A stretch of 16,116 nucleotides of DNA from contig JBBTRY010000019.1 in NCBI GenBank assembly GCA_038064955.1, positions 1 to 16,116 on the forward strand, in the 5' to 3' direction. The position numbers and the translations under genes were made by a program. The notes beneath the pieces are model-generated. The model searched no databases. It was not told where the DNA came from and saw only the letters and a list, made by a program, of their open reading frames with translations. Below are positions 1 through 7,027 of this stretch, piece after piece. Numbering within the stretch: position 1 is the first letter of the stretch; each line of letters starts with the position of its first letter. Origin of the DNA: JBBTQX01 sp038064955 (GTDB lineage: Bacteria > Patescibacteriota > Minisyncoccia > UBA6257 > GWB1-50-10).

Positions 1-171
1 CTATATCGATTGTGCTGGCGATGAATTCTCTCCTGGGGCCGATGGCGGTTTCGGCTTCGCTCCGAGCTTCGGGTTCAGCGACGGCTGGGTCAGGTTCGGC
101 ACGTGCTGGGTCAGCAGTACCAGTGACTGCTGTGGTTCGGCTTCCGGCTTCGTTTCGCAGTAATCGAACAT
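1..171 (-). CDS. Uncharacterised short ORF downstream of tsaD; frame uncertain
   Basis: The only canonical start here is the ATG at 171, giving 56 aa that begin MFDYCETKPEAEP, become rich in Pro, Gln and Ser, and end at a TAG formed by bases 3-1. Two facts make the annotation doubtful. The same frame reads open and protein-like for about 30 codons upstream of this ATG (back to about 264) with no ATG, GTG or TTG. A second minus-strand frame is open from 250 through the window edge and, over roughly 1-130, has a stronger purine-first codon pattern (many GNN codons), reading toward ...GPRREFIASTIDI. A frameshift near 120-140, natural or an assembly error, would join the two. I do not recognise the product. 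It starts 85 bases after the tsaD stop and could be co-transcribed with it. Confidence 0.35.
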   Translation of the reverse strand: MFDYCETKPEAEPQQSLVLLTQHVPNLTQPSLNPKLGAKPKPPSAPGENSSPAQSI

Positions 172-256
172 TGCACCTTGAACGATTGGACCTTTTGGCA
201 GCTCGTATCTTAAGCCTTCGGCGCGAATTTTTTTTGCACCGGAGGCTCTTTTATTT

Positions 257-1354
257 TTATAAATTCAAATTCCCTTGAGCGCGAATGACGCGCCTGCCCG
301 CCCGATAGGAGGGATTCTTTTTCCGTAAACTTTGAATGTAGGCCGCCGCCGCGATCATCACGGCGTTATCGGTATTGAAATCCATCGGCGGCACCAGGAA
401 ATTTACACCCATCTTGTCGCTTGCCTCTCGCAGTCTGTCTCTAAGATACGCGTTGGCCGCGACGCCGCCCGAAAGCATAATTGATCTGGCTTTAAATTCT
501 CTCGCGGCGCGGGCGGTCTTCGCGACCAGGACGTCCGTCGCGGCTCTCTGGAAACTCGCGGCCACGTCGGCCTTCCGGGCTTTGGGATTGTCCCGCAGAT
601 AATAAAGAACGGAAGTTTTGAGACCCGAAAAGCTGAAATCATATTCGCCAGCCGGCGAATTGTCGTGGATCATTGGGCGGGGGAAGGCGACGGCGTTCGG
701 GTCGCCCTTCGTGGCGAGTTTTTGGATCTCCGGCCCGCCCGGATAGGGAAGGCCGAGCATCTTCGCCGCCTTATCGAAGGCTTCACCCACCGCATCATCC
801 CGCGTCTCTCCCAACTTCTTCCATTTCACGAGTGATTCCATTTTGAGAAGAATGGTATGCCCGCCGGAGACGATGAGAGCAACGGCCGGAAATATTTTCA
901 GATTAGGTTTTTTCTGCGAAAGTAAAAAACTGTATAGATGTCCTTCTAGATGGTTTGCACCCAAGAGCGGAACTTTCGGAAAAATATTTTTCTTCAGTTC
1001 TTTGGCGAATTCGATGCCCGCCCAAAGCGCCGGTTCCAGGCCCGGGCCGACCGTGACCGCGAGAAGGTCTATTTTTGGAATTAGGAATTTGGAATTAGGA
1101 ATTTTGAAACCATTTCCCTTGCCCCTAATTCTTGATTCGTTATTCATGATTCTCTCAAAAACCAATGGAAGGTTTTTGAGATGTTCCCGTTTGGCGAGAT
1201 TGGGCACGACACCGCCCCATGGCCGATGGATTTCTATTTGGGAAGATACCAGATTCTTAAGGATTTTGAACTTCGGGGTGCGCAGTCCGCCGCTTGCCTC
1301 AATAAGCGCAAGCGCGGTCTCATCGCAGGATGTTTCAATGGCGAGTATCTTCAT
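257..1354 (-). CDS. tsaD: tRNA N6-adenosine threonylcarbamoyltransferase TsaD
   Basis: TsaD transfers threonylcarbamoyl from TC-AMP to A37 of ANN-decoding tRNAs (t6A), in the cytoplasm with TsaB and TsaE. The 365-aa product starts MKILAIETSCDET, the family's N-terminal ATP-site motif. The metal-ligand motif NHLEGH is at 134-139 (H135, H139), SGGH at 163-166, GEAFDK at 190-195, SGLKT at 243-247, SGGVAAN at 295-301 and the late metal Asp in TDNAV at 328. The open frame extends upstream to 1441, but family alignment favours 1354; MVGMKIL at 1363 is the alternative. The protein is longer than usual (about 330-340 aa) because of insertions: residues 22-30 (weak), 71-94 (7-bp repeat arrays) and 232-238 (palindrome, NSPAGEY). 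These lie in loops, and the catalytic motifs look intact. It is divergent from the doxX-led operon. Confidence 0.96.
   Translation of the reverse strand: MKILAIETSCDETALALIEASGGLRTPKFKILKNLVSSQIEIHRPWGGVVPNLAKREHLKNLPLVFERIMNNESRIRGKGNGFKIPNSKFLIPKIDLLAVTVGPGLEPALWAGIEFAKELKKNIFPKVPLLGANHLEGHLYSFLLSQKKPNLKIFPAVALIVSGGHTILLKMESLVKWKKLGETRDDAVGEAFDKAAKMLGLPYPGGPEIQKLATKGDPNAVAFPRPMIHDNSPAGEYDFSFSGLKTSVLYYLRDNPKARKADVAASFQRAATDVLVAKTARAAREFKARSIMLSGGVAANAYLRDRLREASDKMGVNFLVPPMDFNTDNAVMIAAAAYIQSLRKKNPSYRAGRRVIRAQGNLNL
643..660. repeat. 18-bp palindromic element, copy in tsaD
   Basis: ATTCGCCAGCCGGCGAAT forms a perfect 7-bp stem around an AGCC loop. In tsaD (minus strand) it is read as NSPAGE just before the conserved YDFSFSGLKT motif, where standard TsaD has a shorter loop. 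It shares the core CGCCAGCCGGCG with elements in glyS (opposite orientation) and leuS. Confidence 0.7.
1075..1153. repeat. Two inverted arrays of degenerate 7-bp repeats inside tsaD
   Basis: On the plus strand four heptamers run head to tail at 1075-1102 (TTGGAAT, TAGGAAT, TTGGAAT, TAGGAAT). After 23 bases, four more in the opposite sense follow at 1126-1153 (TAATTCT, TGATTCG, TTATTCA, TGATTCT). The arrays are partly complementary (ATTAGG pairs with CCTAAT). In tsaD they encode residues about 68-94, including NNESRIRGKG and NSKFLIP, which have no counterpart in the usual TsaD between the ...LPLVFE helix and the DLLAVTVGPG strand. A matching pair of arrays is present in tatD. Confidence 0.75.
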
Positions 1355-1361
1355 TCCAACC

Positions 1362-1367
1362 ATTTTA
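1362..1367 (-). promoter_or_regulatory. Candidate -10 element for tsaD
   Basis: TAAAAT lies 7 bases upstream of the tsaD ATG at 1354 with no Shine-Dalgarno sequence between them. A sigma-70-type start 6-7 bases after the hexamer would fall at or next to the start codon, implying a leaderless or nearly leaderless mRNA. No good -35 hexamer is visible. Prediction by eye only. Confidence 0.35.
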
Positions 1368-1386
1368 CGGATAAATCCGGCAGTTG

Positions 1387-1392
1387 TATACT
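1387..1392 (+). promoter_or_regulatory. Candidate -10 element for the doxX-led operon
   Basis: TATACT ends 6 bases before the ATG at 1399, inside the 44-bp tsaD/doxX divergent gap, and overlaps the region where the tsaD promoter should lie. The spacing again implies a leaderless start. No clear -35 hexamer is visible. Confidence 0.4.
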
Positions 1393-1398
1393 TAGAGC

Positions 1399-1800
1399 AT
1401 GATTCAACCTTTATTAGTTTTCGGGGGTATTGGAATAGCATTTTTGAGGGTGGTATTAGGCATTATCTTGATTGCTCACGGCTGGCCGAAGATAAAAAAT
1501 ATCAAAGGAACGGCAGAGTGGATGGGGCAGATGTTTAAGCCGGGTATTCTATGGGCGGTCATCGTTTCAGTTCTCGAATTCGTCGGCGGCATATTTCTCT
1601 TGGCCGGATTTTTTACCCAGTTCATCGCAATATTGGTCGCGATTCAATTTGCCGTCATAATTTTGAAGATGAAGCTAAAAAAGGGTTTGATGGACGGTTA
1701 CGAATTTGACCTTATTATTTTTGCCGCGGCAATCGCGCTCGCGGTTCTCGGCAGTGGAGCTTATAGTCTGGAAAATTTCCTCGGCCTCCTTATATACTAG
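1399..1800 (+). CDS. DoxX-family small membrane protein
   Basis: A 133-aa integral membrane protein with four predicted transmembrane segments at about 7-27, 49-70, 72-91 and 103-123. The first helix ends in HGWPKI (27-32), a hallmark of DoxX/DoxD-like proteins. A membrane-embedded Glu (E60) lies in helix 2. DoxX proteins are linked in other bacteria to quinone or sulfur redox chemistry and envelope redox balance, but the role of this member cannot be told from sequence. It is the first gene of the plus-strand run, diverges from tsaD, and is followed after 14 bases by the glycosyltransferase. No Shine-Dalgarno sequence precedes it. Length is normal for the family. Confidence 0.85.
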   Translation: MIQPLLVFGGIGIAFLRVVLGIILIAHGWPKIKNIKGTAEWMGQMFKPGILWAVIVSVLEFVGGIFLLAGFFTQFIAILVAIQFAVIILKMKLKKGLMDGYEFDLIIFAAAIALAVLGSGAYSLENFLGLLIY

Positions 1801-1814
1801 AGTATTCCTTCTTT

Positions 1815-3305
1815 ATGATACGGTTTTGGGAAATAATCCCCGGCGCCTTGGCTTGGCTCACTCTTTTAGGTCTCACGTTCCTCTCTTGGCGCGCGCCCGT
1901 TGCCGTAGTTATTTTCATTCTTCTTTACGACCTCTACTGGCTTTTGAAACTCATTTATCTTTTCTTCCATCTCCGATTATCTTTTACCAAAATGAAAGCC
2001 AATCTGAAAATAGATTGGCTCGCGAGGCTCAAAAAAGACAATCCGGAAAACTGGGAAAAAATTCGCCATCTCGTGATATTGCCGGCTTACCGGGAAAATT
2101 ACGGAATAATAAAACAGGCGTTCTTGAGTCTCGCGGAATCCAATTATCCGAAAAAGAAACTTTTCGTCGTTCTCGCTACTGAAGAAAAAGGGGGAGACAT
2201 CGACCAGGAATCCGCTTTAAGGATTAAAGAGGAATTTGGCACTACTTTCGGAAATTTTTTAATAACCCGCCACCCGGCCGGTCTGGCGGGTGAATTAGCT
2301 GGCAAGGGTTCGAATCAAGCTTGGGCGGCCAAGGAAGCACTTCCAAAACTCATCGACCCATCGAACATTCCCTATGATGATATTCTAGTTTCGGTTTTCG
2401 ATATCGATACTCGCACGGGCCCCGATTATTTCGGAATACTTTCTCATAAATTCTTGAATTCGCTCCATCCATATCGTTCTAGTTTTCAACCAATTCCCCT
2501 TTTCATCAATAACGTCCGCGAAGCCCCGTTTTTTGCCCGCTTGGTCGGATTTTCCAGTTCTTTCTGGCAATTGATGCAGGAGTCGCGCCCGGAACAGTTA
2601 GTATCCTTCTCGTCCCATAGTATGTCGCTTAAAGCTCTGGTTGAGGTCGGATTTTGGGAAACCGATATCGTTTCCGAAGATTCAAGAATATTCTTCCAGT
2701 GCCTCTCGCACTACAAAGGCGACTGGCGGGCCGAACCCCTCCTTTACCCTGTCTATATGGACGCGGTGATTGGTGAGAATTTTTTTGTTGCCCTAAAAAA
2801 TCTTTACAAACAGCAAAGACGCTGGGCTTGGGGAGCCGAGAATCTGGCTCGGGCGGCGAATGATTTTTCGAAAGATAAATCTTTTCCGGCCAAAGTCGGG
2901 CGTTTTTGGAAATGGACGCTCTTGGACGGCGTATATTCCTGGTCCACGAGTTCTTTTATTATTTTTCTTTTCGGCTGGTTTCCGAATTTATTGGGAGATG
3001 AAGCATTCCGGACCTCGGTCATTTCCTATAATCTTCCCCGTCTGACGGGCTGGATATTGAATTTGAGTTCCATCGGTGTCATCGCCTCGGCTTTTTTGAG
3101 CATTATCATCCTTTATCCCCGGCTCAAGGGATTCAAACGATGGCATCTCGTTTGGTATTTCCTTGAGTGGTTGCTCACCCCGCTAGTTTTCATAATTTTC
3201 TCGGCATTTCCGGCTTTGGATGCGCAGACCCGGCTTATGCTCGGCGGCCGTTTCCGATTGGGGTATTGGCGAACTCCGAAAAATAATATATCCGCATTCC
3301 AATGA
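1815..3305 (+). CDS. Membrane-embedded family 2 glycosyltransferase
   Basis: A 496-aa processive-type GT2 enzyme. An N-terminal hydrophobic stretch (about 6-55) is followed by a cytoplasmic catalytic domain (about 84-340), then further transmembrane segments at about 365-390, 412-433 and 444-466. Visible GT-A signatures are the opening strand LVILPAYREN (86-95), KGSN (164-167), the metal-binding DID (196-198), the catalytic-base type ED (288-289) in VSEDSR, and the QxxRW-type QQRRW (333-337). The arrangement resembles cellulose synthase/hyaluronan synthase-like enzymes that polymerise and export a polysaccharide from a nucleotide sugar. Donor and product are not predictable. A hairpin-forming element (2265-2291) lies within the domain. 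The stop overlaps the recO start (ATGA). Confidence 0.9.
   Translation: MIRFWEIIPGALAWLTLLGLTFLSWRAPVAVVIFILLYDLYWLLKLIYLFFHLRLSFTKMKANLKIDWLARLKKDNPENWEKIRHLVILPAYRENYGIIKQAFLSLAESNYPKKKLFVVLATEEKGGDIDQESALRIKEEFGTTFGNFLITRHPAGLAGELAGKGSNQAWAAKEALPKLIDPSNIPYDDILVSVFDIDTRTGPDYFGILSHKFLNSLHPYRSSFQPIPLFINNVREAPFFARLVGFSSSFWQLMQESRPEQLVSFSSHSMSLKALVEVGFWETDIVSEDSRIFFQCLSHYKGDWRAEPLLYPVYMDAVIGENFFVALKNLYKQQRRWAWGAENLARAANDFSKDKSFPAKVGRFWKWTLLDGVYSWSTSSFIIFLFGWFPNLLGDEAFRTSVISYNLPRLTGWILNLSSIGVIASAFLSIIILYPRLKGFKRWHLVWYFLEWLLTPLVFIIFSAFPALDAQTRLMLGGRFRLGYWRTPKNNISAFQ
2265..2291. repeat. Perfect 8-bp inverted repeat inside the glycosyltransferase gene
   Basis: ACCCGCCA (2265-2272) and TGGCGGGT (2284-2291) are exact reverse complements around an 11-base loop that contains CCGGCCGG. 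It encodes TRHPAGLAGE just before KGSN. The GC-rich CGCC/GGCG arms resemble the 18-bp element of tsaD, glyS and leuS, but the loop differs, so relatedness is uncertain and it may be normal coding sequence. Confidence 0.4.
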
Positions 3306-3835
3306 TGGAATATCTCACTCAAGCAGTGGTTCTTGGAATCCGTCCGCACAAAGAAAGCGACCGGGTGGTCGATTTATACACCAGGGATTTCGGTCGGCTT
3401 GAATCGAACGTCGTGGGTGGAAGGAAAATTCTTTCGAAACTTTCGCCGCATCTCGACCTCTTTAACGTGATAACGGTGCGTTTGGCGGAAAAGAACCGGA
3501 TTATTCTCACGGATGCCTTGACTGACGAGAGTTTCCGAAAGAACCGGCGGGACCCGAAATTCTACCCCTCGGCTTTCAGGATACTGTCCCTGGTGCGGGC
3601 GCTCACTCCAAAAGGAGTGCCCGATTTGCATTTATGGCATCTTATCATTAAGAGTCTGGTATCGGCGGACGGAAATATAAAAACCTTTCTCAAGGTGCTT
3701 GGCTACGATCCGCGGGAAGCGGAGTGCGATATTTGCGCCGGAAAGCCCGCCACTTTTTTTCGCGCGAAAGACCAATCGTTTTTCTGCCGGAATTGCGGTT
3801 TAAAAACGAAGAGTGATGAGTTAATATACCTCTAA
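3302..3835 (+). CDS. recO: DNA repair protein RecO (short form)
   Basis: RecO anneals SSB-coated single strands and with RecR helps load RecA in gap repair. The N-terminal OB-fold region reads MEYLTQAVVLGIRPHKESDRVV...YTRDFGRL, typical of RecO. The C-terminal region carries a four-cysteine zinc site, CDIC (142-145) and CRNC (162-165), with the family spacing. At 177 aa it is well short of the usual 230-250, and the loss falls mainly in the helical middle and C-terminal part. The start could be the ATG at 3302, which overlaps the glycosyltransferase stop, or 3305. The stop TAA overlaps the next ATG. It has no Shine-Dalgarno sequence and is probably translated by coupling. Confidence 0.88.
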   Translation: MMEYLTQAVVLGIRPHKESDRVVDLYTRDFGRLESNVVGGRKILSKLSPHLDLFNVITVRLAEKNRIILTDALTDESFRKNRRDPKFYPSAFRILSLVRALTPKGVPDLHLWHLIIKSLVSADGNIKTFLKVLGYDPREAECDICAGKPATFFRAKDQSFFCRNCGLKTKSDELIYL

Positions 3836-5643
3836 TGGCCCTGAATAATCTGGAAAAAAGGCTCAAAACTTTCCAAAAAAAGTTTCCCGCCGGAAAAATA
3901 GCCGGAGAGAAACCGTTCGCGGAAAAAATCCGCGAATTCGAAGATGATATCGAGGACCATCACCGCTGGCTCAAAAAAATACTGCTTATCGGTAGTATTG
4001 TCGCCTTTCTCATAATCGGGGCCGGCTTATTTTTCATCTTTTCCTACACTTCGGTCTCCCGGGACGTAACTCTCGAGATATCCGTTCCAAAGAATGTATC
4101 GCGGGGTACTCCTTTTTCCGTCGAGGTGAGTGTGGCGAACAATTCGGGTGGCCTCATCAAAAAAACCATGATTAACCTTAATCTTCCGGATGGCATCGCC
4201 GTTCCTGGTTCTCCCGCGAGCCGTAATCTGGTAACCGAGAACGCGGGTGACATTGTTTCGGGAAATCTGGTTAAAAAAACCTTTTCTCTCCTGGCGACGG
4301 GTGAAGACGGTTTAATTGGGAAAATCTCGGCATCGGTATCCTATGCGATAGCGACGGGCGCTCGTTTCGAAGTTCGGTCAGCCGGGGAAGTGAAAATAAA
4401 AGGCTCGGCTATCTCGATGGAAATAAAAAATCCCGGGCAAATATTGAGCGGTTCGAACTTTCAGTTAGAAGTGGATTACAAAAACGAAAGTGATTTCAAT
4501 TTTCCTGAAATTGTCCTCGAGGTAGAATACCCTAGTTCGTTCAAATTCGACTCGGCGAGCGTCCCGCCGGTTTCGCTCAATAATTATTGGAAGTTGGGCA
4601 CTTTGTCCGCCGGGGCAAAGGGCAAGCTTACTATTTCCGGCCGGCTCAATTTGACTTCCGGGGCGACTGCCGTCATTCCCGTTAAAATTTCGGCCGAACT
4701 GGACGGGAACGAATATCCAATCGCGGAAGGAACGGTAAATCTCTCGCCTTCCGCTTCGCCGGTCTTTCTTGAGGTTTCGGTGAATGGCCGGGAAGATTAT
4801 ACCGCCAAAGTCGGCGAAACCCTCAATTATTTCATCCGTTATCGGAACGACAGCGGTATCGCTTTGGCCGACGTGAAATTGAACGCGACTTTGGCCGGAG
4901 AAATGCTTGACCCGGCGATAGTAAAATCCTTCGCTTGGAATTCATTGAGTTTACCGGCATTAAAGATGCTTGATCCAGGCGCGAGCGGCGAGGTAAATTT
5001 CCAGGCGAAGATAAGAAATTCTTTCAATCTTATGAGGCTGAACGACCGGAATTTCTCCATTCGGATGAACGCGGTCATAACCTCGCCTTCGGTGCCCTAC
5101 TATCTTTCGGCCAGCCAGACTTCGGTGAGTATCGCATCGGATACGAAAATTTCCGGTTTGGTGCTTCTCTCTACCCAGGTTTTCCATAACGACAAGGAGA
5201 GCGGGATAACGGATGCGGGTAACTTGCCGCCTAAAGTGGGCGAGCCCACTCAATACTCCGTCCATTGGGCGATAAAGAATTTTTCGAATGATTTAAATAA
5301 TATCGAGGTGAGGGCGGCGCTCGCCGCGGGAGTGAAGTGGAGCGGCGCGGTCAAGGTTAATCTGGGCGAATCGCCAATCTTCGACGAAAAGGAAAACGAG
5401 GTGATTTGGAGAATCGACCGGGTGGCGGCGACCAAGGGGGTTTTGAGCGAGCCGGCTGAGGCGATCTTCCAAGTCGAAGGGACACCGAATGACGATATGC
5501 TGGGCGGCCCCCAGTTGCTTATGGGAACGGCCCGTCTTAAGGCCATAGATAATTTCACGAGTCTTAATCTTGAGAGCGTTGCAGCCCCCGTCACGAGCGC
5601 GGTAGTGGGAGCGAGTCCGGAGGGATCGGAGGTGATTAAATAA
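3835..5643 (+). CDS. Single-pass membrane protein with tandem Ig-like domains
   Basis: A 602-aa protein of unknown function. Residues 1-46 are charged and probably cytoplasmic, with HHRWLKK just before the membrane segment at about 48-70, which favours N-in topology. The rest, about 530 aa, should be outside. It holds about four beta-rich repeats resembling DUF11/CARDB-type Ig-like modules: about 77-190, 191-305, 308-440 and 465-580. Each begins with a phrase such as RGTPFSVEVSVANNSG, SGSNFQLEVDYKNESD, VGETLNYFIRYRNDSG or VGEPTQYSVHWAIKNFS. No enzymatic motif, cysteine or cell-wall anchor is evident. It is probably a stalk or adhesion protein. It overlaps recO by one base and ends 25 bases before glyS. 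I can support the architecture but no biochemical role. Confidence 0.85.
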   Translation: MALNNLEKRLKTFQKKFPAGKIAGEKPFAEKIREFEDDIEDHHRWLKKILLIGSIVAFLIIGAGLFFIFSYTSVSRDVTLEISVPKNVSRGTPFSVEVSVANNSGGLIKKTMINLNLPDGIAVPGSPASRNLVTENAGDIVSGNLVKKTFSLLATGEDGLIGKISASVSYAIATGARFEVRSAGEVKIKGSAISMEIKNPGQILSGSNFQLEVDYKNESDFNFPEIVLEVEYPSSFKFDSASVPPVSLNNYWKLGTLSAGAKGKLTISGRLNLTSGATAVIPVKISAELDGNEYPIAEGTVNLSPSASPVFLEVSVNGREDYTAKVGETLNYFIRYRNDSGIALADVKLNATLAGEMLDPAIVKSFAWNSLSLPALKMLDPGASGEVNFQAKIRNSFNLMRLNDRNFSIRMNAVITSPSVPYYLSASQTSVSIASDTKISGLVLLSTQVFHNDKESGITDAGNLPPKVGEPTQYSVHWAIKNFSNDLNNIEVRAALAAGVKWSGAVKVNLGESPIFDEKENEVIWRIDRVAATKGVLSEPAEAIFQVEGTPNDDMLGGPQLLMGTARLKAIDNFTSLNLESVAAPVTSAVVGASPEGSEVIK

Positions 5644-5652
5644 AAAATGAGT

Positions 5653-5658
5653 TACAAT
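5653..5658 (+). promoter_or_regulatory. Candidate internal -10 element before glyS
   Basis: TACAAT lies 10 bases upstream of the glyS ATG in the 25-base gap, one of the wider gaps in the plus-strand run. Transcription from it would give a leader of only about 3-4 bases. No convincing -35 hexamer is visible. Confidence 0.3.
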
Positions 5659-5668
5659 TGATTTAAGT

Positions 5669-7027
5669 ATGAAAAAGGAGGAAAAGAAGGACATCTTCGA
5701 GAAAATTACGTCCCTCGCCAAGCGGCGCGGATTTATTTATCCGGGTTCTGAAATCTACGGCGGTCTCACCGGCACCTGGGATTACGGTCCGCTCGGAGCG
5801 GAATTGAAGCGGAATATCAAGAACGAGTTTTGGAAGAACATGACGCAGGAGCACGAGAATATCGTGGGCTTGGACGCGGCGATAATAATGAATCCGAAGG
5901 TTTGGGAGGCCTCGGGTCACTTGGATTCGTTTTCCGATCCGCTCGTGGAATGCAAGAAATGCCACCATCGTTTCCGGGCGGATCAACTGGAAAAAAATCC
6001 GCCGGCTGGCGGATGTCCTGATTGTGGCGGAGAGATAACCGAACCGAAACAATTCAATTTGATGGTTGAAACATATCTCGGCTCAATAGAGGGCGAAAAG
6101 CTCAAGACTTATCTCCGCGGCGAAATTACGCAGGGCGTACACGTGAATTTCAAAAATATTCTGGATTCCACTCGCGTCAAAATTCCTTTCGGCGTCGCCC
6201 AAGTCGGCAAAGCTTTCCGGAATGAAATCACGCCCGGAGGACTCACTTTCCGTTCCCGCGAATTCGAGCAGATGGAACTCCAGTTTTACACGAAGCCGGA
6301 CAAGAAAGAATCGATGAAGTGGATGGAATATTGGAAAGAAGAACGGATGAAGTGGTATCTATCTCTCGGAATGACGAAGAAAAATCTCCGTTTCAAGGAG
6401 CACGAGCAGCTGGCTCATTACGCCCAGGCGGCATTCGATATAGAATATAATACCGGTGGCGACTCCGACGCTTCGGTCGGAGCAGGTTGGAAAGAGATGG
6501 AGGGAATCCACCATCGGGGCGATTGGGACGTACGGCGCCACCAGGAGTTCTCTAAGCAAGACCTAACTTATTTTGACGAAGAAACCAAGGAACGTTTTTT
6601 GCCCTACATTATCGAGACCTCGGGCGGCGTAGACCGCGCAACCCTTTTCTTCCTGATGGACGCGTATCATGAGGAAGAAGTGAAAGACGGTGAAACCCGG
6701 ACGGTTTTAAAAATTCATCCCAAGCTCGCGCCGTATAAGGCGGCGGTCTTTCCGCTTTTGGCGAACAAGCCGCAGTTGGTTGAATTGGCGGAGAAGATTT
6801 ACAAAGATCTGAAAAAAGAGATGATGGTTATCTGGGACGACCGCGGGAACATCGGCAAGCGCTACCGGGCGCAGGACGAAATTGGAACTATGGCAGGAAT
6901 AACTGTGGATTTCGAAAGCCTGGAGACTGAAGACGTGACGGTACGGGACCGTGACACGATGAAGCAGGAACGCGTGAAGATAAAGGAACTCAAAAATTAC
7001 ATAAATGAAAAATATCAGAAGAATTAA
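5669..7027 (+). CDS. glyS: Glycyl-tRNA synthetase, alpha2 (class II) type
   Basis: Charges tRNA-Gly with glycine. The 452-aa single-chain dimeric form is the archaeal/eukaryotic/Bacillota-like type, not the alpha2beta2 GlyQ/GlyS form, so glyQS is an alternative name. The N-terminus has RRGFIYPGSEIYGG (19-32). A zinc-like module has CKKC (95-98) and CPDC (116-119). Motif 2 lies around FRNEITPGG (183-191) and FRSREFEQMEL (194-204), motif 3 is ETSGGVDR (316-323), and the C-terminal anticodon-binding domain starts near APYKAAVFPL (354-363) and includes RYRAQDEIG. The loop between the two cysteine pairs is shortened and contains NPPAGG, encoded by an 18-bp palindrome (5997-6014). The start ATG is supported by the conserved N-terminus. 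The next gene starts inside its last 23 bases. Confidence 0.96.
   Translation: MKKEEKKDIFEKITSLAKRRGFIYPGSEIYGGLTGTWDYGPLGAELKRNIKNEFWKNMTQEHENIVGLDAAIIMNPKVWEASGHLDSFSDPLVECKKCHHRFRADQLEKNPPAGGCPDCGGEITEPKQFNLMVETYLGSIEGEKLKTYLRGEITQGVHVNFKNILDSTRVKIPFGVAQVGKAFRNEITPGGLTFRSREFEQMELQFYTKPDKKESMKWMEYWKEERMKWYLSLGMTKKNLRFKEHEQLAHYAQAAFDIEYNTGGDSDASVGAGWKEMEGIHHRGDWDVRRHQEFSKQDLTYFDEETKERFLPYIIETSGGVDRATLFFLMDAYHEEEVKDGETRTVLKIHPKLAPYKAAVFPLLANKPQLVELAEKIYKDLKKEMMVIWDDRGNIGKRYRAQDEIGTMAGITVDFESLETEDVTVRDRDTMKQERVKIKELKNYINEKYQKN
5997..6014. repeat. 18-bp palindromic element, copy in glyS
   Basis: ATCCGCCGGCTGGCGGAT has a perfect 7-bp stem and a GGCT loop. Its reverse complement matches the leuS copy except for the last base, and the tsaD copy except for one substitution in each arm (C to T and G to A). 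It encodes NPPAGG between the two CxxC pairs of GlyRS. Confidence 0.7.

Noticed and set aside
12..278. Plus-strand 88-aa open frame opposite the left-edge ORF
   Set aside because: Composition is Ser/Ala/Arg-rich in the manner of an antisense shadow, it overlaps the end of tsaD, and it has no recognisable motif. The minus strand gives more protein-like frames.
290..312. Possible fourth palindromic repeat near the tsaD 3' end (CGCCTGCCCGCCCGATAGG region)
   Set aside because: Arms pair poorly and it does not share the CGCCAGCCGGCG core. It encodes a plausible basic C-terminal stretch (YRAGRRV).
1075..1153. CRISPR array in tsaD repeats
   Set aside because: Units are only 7 bp, contiguous without spacers, and lie inside a conserved coding frame. 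No cas genes are present.
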